NCBI GenBank assembly: GCA_964605705.1
Contig: CAZSDW010000029.1
Location: 1 to 41,221, forward strand
From: CAZSDW01 sp964605705
Lineage (GTDB): Bacteria; Fidelibacterota; UBA2242
Direction of reading: 5' to 3'
DNA length: 41,221 nucleotides
Below are positions 36,237 to 41,221 of this stretch, piece after piece. Every line of letters starts with the position of its first letter. Position 1 is the first letter of the stretch. The translations under genes were made by a program, and so were the position numbers. Under the pieces are notes generated by a model. It had not been told where the DNA came from. It saw nothing but the letters and a program-made list of their open reading frames with translations, and made no database searches.

Positions 36237-37358
36237 TCAGAACATTATACCGATCGTGTAGCAATGCGTATTCCCCAGGATTCCAAGCGGTTTATAAGCA
36301 TAATCCATTTTTATTCCCAGGTTATTCATGAACCTGATTAACAAACCCCCACCAAGAGTCAACCCATATTCGGAATCATCCATTAAAAGGGCTTTATATC
36401 CAGTTCTGAAAAACAAAGTCCCTGTACCAAGGAGGTCTATAGCATATTGGAAACCTAAATTGATCGATTCTCCATTGTTATTGGGATGCAAGGCATCCGC
36501 CGAGAGGGTTATGCGCTGGTTTTTCAGTGAGACAGGATTGATTGAAGCACCAATTCGAAAAATCAGTGGCAGTTCCCATTCCTGCATCCGGAAAAGTCCG
36601 GGCACAGAGCTGAAGTTACCGGCTTGATTCGGGGCAATATCGATGGGTTGGATCAGATCAATTCCATCGTATTTCATTTTTGTACCGTAATTGGAAATGC
36701 TCATGCCAATATTCAAACCATCCTTCATCGCACCGCTAATGCTGAACAAGCCGGTATTGACAATTACCCCTAAATCCAGTGCATACGCACTGGCTCCAGA
36801 GTGCCAGATTATCGAACTGATATATTTTACCGAAGCGCCAAAGGCAAACCATTGGGCAAGTTTGCGGGAAAATCCCATACTGAAACAATAATCATTGACA
36901 GTGAAGGTTTCTCCGGTTCCATTCTGCATCTCGAGAGAAGTAACATCCATGTCGCCGTAATCCAGATGGGTAAAACCGAATGATAATATTCCAATGTTTG
37001 GAAGCCGATATGCCAGTGCGGCTGCCATTGATTTAATATCGACAATCCAGGGTTGATGCATGAACATCGCTTCATTCTGATCCAGATATGCCAATCCAGC
37101 GGGATTCCAGTAAATGCTTGACAGGTTTCCGCCAATGCTGACATAGGCTTCGCCCATGGCATTCCCATCACTGCCGACTCCTATCTCAAGGAAATTTGCA
37201 GCTGTCGTTCCGACGCGGTGAGGTCTCTGACCAAAAGCATTAATGATGAGCAATAAGAGCATGACAATCAAAAATAAACTGATTTTAAGCTTTCTTTTCG
37301 TTTCATTTCTCCTGCTCGGACAGATCGATAAACCCGGAATATTTGATAGCTTTTTCAT
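36237..37358 (-). CDS. PorV/PorQ-family outer-membrane barrel (second copy)
   Basis: A 373-aa protein. The start ATG overlaps the stop of the upstream surface-protein gene by 4 nt (ATGA), which indicates translational coupling. The first about 22 residues are charged, then a hydrophobic signal segment (KISLFLIVMLLLLIINAFG). The family hallmark is GVGSDGNAMGEAYVSIG followed by NLSSIYWNPAGLAYL, as in the PorV-like protein at 16405-17523. Beta-strand pattern to the end (HCYTIGIMF). The charged extension before the signal segment is unusual; translation might begin elsewhere. A surface-protein partner or cargo-shuttling role is inferred from the family and the linkage. Confidence 0.88.
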   Translation of the reverse strand: MKKLSNIPGLSICPSRRNETKRKLKISLFLIVMLLLLIINAFGQRPHRVGTTAANFLEIGVGSDGNAMGEAYVSIGGNLSSIYWNPAGLAYLDQNEAMFMHQPWIVDIKSMAAALAYRLPNIGILSFGFTHLDYGDMDVTSLEMQNGTGETFTVNDYCFSMGFSRKLAQWFAFGASVKYISSIIWHSGASAYALDLGVIVNTGLFSISGAMKDGLNIGMSISNYGTKMKYDGIDLIQPIDIAPNQAGNFSSVPGLFRMQEWELPLIFRIGASINPVSLKNQRITLSADALHPNNNGESINLGFQYAIDLLGTGTLFFRTGYKALLMDDSEYGLTLGGGLLIRFMNNLGIKMDYAYKPLGILGNTHCYTIGIMF

Positions 37359-40300
37359 TTGATCACCGCAAATTTGCCAACCATTTCATCTTTGGTTGTT
37401 TTTGATTGGACGTGAAATATATAAACACCGGGAGCGATTTCCAGATTTTCTTTCGTCAGCATATCCCAGTGGTACGTCCCGTTATCGGCTGCATTTTCGA
37501 CGTTCATAACATCTACCAGCACACCGCTGACTGTAAAAATTTTTATGGTGCATTCTGCCGGTAGATTAATGAACATCAGGTTGCGCCGCTGGTTCAAATA
37601 CCAGTTTGCTACGGAGGGCTCCATTACATTAGTTGCCACATAGGGATTGGGCACCACCTTGATATTACCCATCTTGAACTTTAAATCATCACGATCAACC
37701 GAGTCCGGTCTGTTAACCAGAAAGGTCAGTGTATCGGTACTCCAGAACGGACGTTTGAAGGTGACATGATAAATATCTCCCGCAGCTGGAAGACTGGAAG
37801 AATCACCCCGGGCAAAACTGAAATCAAAAATAAAAGCAGTTCCTGCCCAATTCCCGTTTTTATCCACCGGTCCCGCCAATACGCGATCTTCAAGCATGTC
37901 GTACTTCAGGTTCCCGTTTAAGTCATGGACAATCAAATCCAGCTTTTCATATTCTCCGGTAGAATCAGTAAATGATTTATTGATGACTTCAAAACTGAAG
38001 GACTCCGAGTTGAGGACATTCGACCGGATTGCATGTCCACTTTCATCCCTTGGGCGAAGCGAGCTGGCGCGTCCGGTGTACACCTGAGCTGAACGGTCAT
38101 AAAAGATAATGTCATAATCCCACGGAAAATATTTGGATTCTTTGACGGTGGGAATTACCTGAATGGGACTGTTCCCTTTCTTCCAACCGGAATTCGCAAA
38201 GTCGTATGAAGCCGTTTGATTTCTCTGATCGATATTGAGCCGGAATCCGTCAAAGATATCGGTAAAGATCTGACGGATGTTGTTAAGATAATAATAATCC
38301 AGAGAGTCATCATATAACAGATTCTGCCCCACAAAGTCGGACGGATTTTCTTCATAGACCAGGAACTTATCATTATCATCATAAACCTGGATACCGTTGT
38401 TACTGTAAAGCATTCCATGCTTATAATCCGGAACAACATATATCGAATCCAGCGAAAAAACCGTCTGATATTTATGTCCAGGTTTCAAACTGTGTGTCGC
38501 AAGAATTTCAGCTGAGACAGTGCCGGTTCCCAGAATTTGTTGCTCATCCAGCAAAACAATTTCGTCAGGCACATAACCGGCGGCTTGTTGATAGGGCGTT
38601 ACAATCTGGACATTTCTGCTGATGTTGCGCACCTCTTCAGCTTCATCCAACTCAATAATGACGTTATTTTCAGAGGGCGCGATCCCGGGACCGACATCCG
38701 GGGCACCATAATCATAAGCAACCAATGCATAGTAATAGGTGCATCCGTTGATCACATTTTCATCAATGAAAAAATGACGGATTCCCGAGTCTCTTCCCAG
38801 ATAATATCCCATGCCATTCACCAAACCGAAGTCCGTAAAACCGGTGATGGAATCCACAAGATCACATTCGAAAATCGGCTTTTTGAACATCGGCGTTCCG
38901 AAACCATCGGTAATTACTTCGGAATCCTCCATTTTCTTATCGGTCGCCCGGAACAACTTGTACCCTTCAAAATCATTTTCCCCGATAAAAGGATCTCTGG
39001 TCTTTTTATCCGCCGCATCGTCCCAGCTCAGGATAACACGTCCATCGCCGGGCGTGGCAGACAGTGTTGGCATTTTGGGTGGCTGCGCAAAACGATAATC
39101 CCTTTCATAAATAATCTGCACAATCCGTTTCTGCTGAAAAAGTGCCGGGCAGGAATAATTATTCTCGCGATTCAAACCTTCCAAAGGATCATAAGAATGC
39201 AATTCGGACATTGAAATCCGTTCGGTTCTGCCCCGATGAAGAGTAAAAGGTCCGGACGCAAAGGTCTCCACCAGGTTCGAAATATTGCCCAGGTATTCAA
39301 CTAGAGTATCGTGACCGATGACTTCCCACATCGATTGATCGTTGCGGAACCAGCGATAGTAAGGCGGTCTTTCAGGCTGGATCGGAAACAGCATGAATGA
39401 AGTCAGACCAACCATGTCCGATTCTGTGACATCGGTGGCGGCAAAATTCGGTTCACAGCCATAGCCTTCACTATAGTCCGGGCGGTGATTGCATTCTCCC
39501 TCGTCGGGTCCCCCATAATTCAATTCGGCTGGACCAACCCCGTCCAGCCCGACATCATCTCCGGGATCCTCATTAGTCTGGTACTGCCCGTCGCCATTTA
39601 AATCAGTGCCGTCCTGCCAATCCTGATCCTCATCGGCATCCCAGTGCTCCTTTAAATCTTCGGTGCTCAGATTATAAGTTTCCAAAAAATCAGCCAGATT
39701 GGTGATACCGTCATAAGCTCCTATCAGCGCAACGGCTTGATTGTCTCGTTTTTCATCGGTCAATCCATCCTCATCATTGTCATCACCATCATTCCCGATT
39801 CCCGGGCTTTCCAGGTAGGCGAAGCCCATCAGACCTGTCGGATAACCACCCCGACCGATTCCATCAATATCCCAGGAATAAGCCAAATCCTGCTTGCGAT
39901 CAAAATAACCCAATTCATCATCCGCATCATTGCCGATGGCATTATCCACCCAATAGCCAAAAGCCACATCTTTCAGGTTATAATCCGAAATATTGGCGAT
40001 CGTATATTCCCAGAATATTGCATCCCGGGCTTGGGGATTATTCCACTGGAAACCGCGTTGTTGAACCCGAATCCCAATGCCGCCCCACGGGGCGCCCTTC
40101 TGGATCGTCACAGACGGAAATTTATCACCAATTTTGACTCCCGGTCGGGGATAATACTTGACCCGGTCTTCAGGTCCCAGATATTCCTGATCCTGAGCAT
40201 CATTGTCCACAAAATAGGTCTCCAGGTCAGCATAAATGACTCCCCTGCCAAAGCGCCCGTCCCATTCACCAATCCAGCGCCGGTCATCCCCTGAAGCCGG

Positions 40301-40816
40301 CCAACCGTTGATAGGCCATGAATCAGGCAGGTTGCTCATAGCCGGATATTCCGAATTTTCATTGAAGTAGCCAAATACCGGATAAAGTCCCCATTCGATT
40401 GTACCCGTGGGATCAGTATCCATGTGTTCTCTGTAGCTGGTCTGCAGGTAGTAAAGGGTATCAATTTTATCCTGATCAGAAAGCGCCTCCACCTGATCCG
40501 GATCTGTCACCGGGATGGAATCTTCGGTAATATAAACCATTGCTCCAATTAACAGACCGATCCCGTCAGTCATTTTGACGCCTTCATAAGTGTTGGGCCA
40601 TTTTGAGACCTCGACTTTTGGCCAGTCAGAGAGTTCAGTCGTATTTCGAAAATATAGAAAAACCCGGTTGCCGGTCATATAACCCTCACGTTCAGCGGCA
40701 ATGTCTCCCGCCGGGTCGTCCGGTCCGTCATAAGATTTGCCCTGACCGAGGAGTGTTGTTGTCATGGCACAGAAAACCATCAATAATATCCGACACAAAG
40801 TCCTAATCTGTTTCAT
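37355..40816 (-). CDS. Large exported surface protein with Fn3-like and 'PNPY/VGKF' C-terminal domains
   Basis: A 1153-aa protein with ribosome-binding site GTGAGG and a signal peptide at 1-25. Residues about 35-330 are beta-rich and unrecognised. Asp-rich Ca-like segments are at about 340-355 (NDGDDNDEDGLTDE) and 392-420 (DADEDQDWQDGTDLNGDG). From about 577 an Fn3-like domain has RVILSWDDAADK and DFEGYKLFRATD, matching the 779-aa protein. The last about 100 residues (VVPNPYVATN, FINLPAECTIKIFTVSGVLV, end MVGKFAVIK) form the same C-terminal domain class. It lies between a TonB-dependent receptor and a PorV-like gene, exactly like its relative. Probably surface-exposed and involved in ligand capture for the receptor; no catalytic motif was seen. 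Confidence 0.87.
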   Translation of the reverse strand: MKQIRTLCRILLMVFCAMTTTLLGQGKSYDGPDDPAGDIAAEREGYMTGNRVFLYFRNTTELSDWPKVEVSKWPNTYEGVKMTDGIGLLIGAMVYITEDSIPVTDPDQVEALSDQDKIDTLYYLQTSYREHMDTDPTGTIEWGLYPVFGYFNENSEYPAMSNLPDSWPINGWPASGDDRRWIGEWDGRFGRGVIYADLETYFVDNDAQDQEYLGPEDRVKYYPRPGVKIGDKFPSVTIQKGAPWGGIGIRVQQRGFQWNNPQARDAIFWEYTIANISDYNLKDVAFGYWVDNAIGNDADDELGYFDRKQDLAYSWDIDGIGRGGYPTGLMGFAYLESPGIGNDGDDNDEDGLTDEKRDNQAVALIGAYDGITNLADFLETYNLSTEDLKEHWDADEDQDWQDGTDLNGDGQYQTNEDPGDDVGLDGVGPAELNYGGPDEGECNHRPDYSEGYGCEPNFAATDVTESDMVGLTSFMLFPIQPERPPYYRWFRNDQSMWEVIGHDTLVEYLGNISNLVETFASGPFTLHRGRTERISMSELHSYDPLEGLNRENNYSCPALFQQKRIVQIIYERDYRFAQPPKMPTLSATPGDGRVILSWDDAADKKTRDPFIGENDFEGYKLFRATDKKMEDSEVITDGFGTPMFKKPIFECDLVDSITGFTDFGLVNGMGYYLGRDSGIRHFFIDENVINGCTYYYALVAYDYGAPDVGPGIAPSENNVIIELDEAEEVRNISRNVQIVTPYQQAAGYVPDEIVLLDEQQILGTGTVSAEILATHSLKPGHKYQTVFSLDSIYVVPDYKHGMLYSNNGIQVYDDNDKFLVYEENPSDFVGQNLLYDDSLDYYYLNNIRQIFTDIFDGFRLNIDQRNQTASYDFANSGWKKGNSPIQVIPTVKESKYFPWDYDIIFYDRSAQVYTGRASSLRPRDESGHAIRSNVLNSESFSFEVINKSFTDSTGEYEKLDLIVHDLNGNLKYDMLEDRVLAGPVDKNGNWAGTAFIFDFSFARGDSSSLPAAGDIYHVTFKRPFWSTDTLTFLVNRPDSVDRDDLKFKMGNIKVVPNPYVATNVMEPSVANWYLNQRRNLMFINLPAECTIKIFTVSGVLVDVMNVENAADNGTYHWDMLTKENLEIAPGVYIFHVQSKTTKDEMVGKFAVIK

Positions 40817-40884
40817 TAATCCTCACCTAAATAATGGCTTCTTCAAATACGCTATCTCTGCTCGGCAATTTTTATTCCCCTCGA

Positions 40885-41221
40885 TCAGAAAGTCAGAGCC
40901 AATCCCAGTTTAACAAGACGTGGCGCTGAGTACATGGAAGGATTTTGATAAATATCCTCGATTTGATTAAAATCGCTGCGATGCCCGGCGCGCTCCACAT
41001 CCAAGATAATAGCCGAGTACGCTCTGCCGGTTTGTGAATTTACCCACTCTTCATTCAGCGCATCAAAAAGATTATAGACCGTGCAGAGCAGTTTCAAGCT
41101 CATGTCCTTTGCAAGAGAAATATTATAATAAGCATTTAAATCAATACTGAACCGGGATGGTTGCCAGGTATTATTCGGAAAAAGATTGGCTGTAAAACCC
41201 CAAATCTTATAAAGGTCATAT
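40885..41221 (-). CDS. TonB-dependent receptor, C-terminal fragment (5' end outside window)
   Basis: The open frame enters from the right edge and ends at 40885. The last about 111 residues read as a TonB-dependent receptor C-terminus: RFSIDLNAYYNISLAK, LLCTVYNLFDALNEEWVN, then a SAPRLVKLGLALTF ending with the terminal Phe required for barrel insertion. Its stop lies 68 nt before the surface-protein gene, so it probably heads the glycan operon. The plug and any N-terminal domain are outside the window. The identification rests on the terminal strands only. Confidence 0.88.
   Translation of the reverse strand, partial: YDLYKIWGFTANLFPNNTWQPSRFSIDLNAYYNISLAKDMSLKLLCTVYNLFDALNEEWVNSQTGRAYSAIILDVERAGHRSDFNQIEDIYQNPSMYSAPRLVKLGLALTF

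Noticed and set aside
37290..37313. Possible frameshift at the start of the second PorV-like gene (an out-of-frame ATG at 37304-37306 with an AGGAG just upstream, before a signal-like segment)
   Set aside because: The AGGAG is only 2 nt from that ATG, too close for a good site, and the annotated frame is open from an ATGA-coupled start; no evidence for a sequence error.

Overview
All identified genes in this 41.2 kb window, including the rRNA and a tRNA, lie on the minus strand. The sequence suggests a Gram-negative, probably uncultured bacterium of the FCB supergroup (Marinimicrobia, Calditrichota or KSB1-like). The reasons are TonB-dependent receptors with carboxypeptidase-regulatory N-termini, PorV/PorQ-type barrels, many exported proteins with FlgD-like/T9SS-type C-terminal domains, lipoproteins, and a long SecA with an expanded central region. 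The phylum is inferred; no database search was possible.

Layout in transcription order, from right to left. (1) 41221-29487: a probable operon with the 3' end of a TonB-dependent receptor, a large Fn3/sorting-domain surface protein, a PorV-like barrel, and five lipo/secreted carbohydrate-active proteins (stand-alone GH20, an orphan TIM-barrel-like lipoprotein, a YdjC/ChbG-type deacetylase, a GHL-type glycosidase-like lipoprotein, a full GH20 hexosaminidase). It looks like a polysaccharide-utilisation locus for GlcNAc glycans without SusD. (2) 29211-23346: housekeeping block nusB, secA, tRNA-Leu(UAG), tig, clpP. ClpP has Asn where the catalytic Asp is expected, and clpX does not follow. (3) 23345-23039: a non-coding leader with two candidate promoters and two mutually exclusive RNA hairpins. 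(4) 23038-8198: a second receptor, surface-protein and PorV triplet, followed by a BNR-type sorting-domain protein, a TPR lipoprotein and a 1089-aa sorting-domain protein; it ends in a strong terminator at 8143-8172. (5) 7994-4158: a complete subtilisin-like protease with its own terminator at 4100-4130. (6) 3944-940: a sorting-domain protein and a TPR membrane protein, from a promoter at 4064-4093. (7) 911-1: an rRNA promoter, leader and the 5' half of 16S rRNA, which runs off the left edge.

The most notable pattern is the repeated gene triplet TonB-dependent receptor, then a surface protein with a 'PNPY...VGKF' C-terminal domain, then a PorV-like barrel. It occurs twice, next to four proteins that carry a different 'YPNPFN...KM' C-terminal domain. 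A glutamine-amidotransferase-like alpha/beta domain recurs four times in three of the exported proteins. I propose that each triplet is a dedicated outer-membrane uptake and surface-display module.
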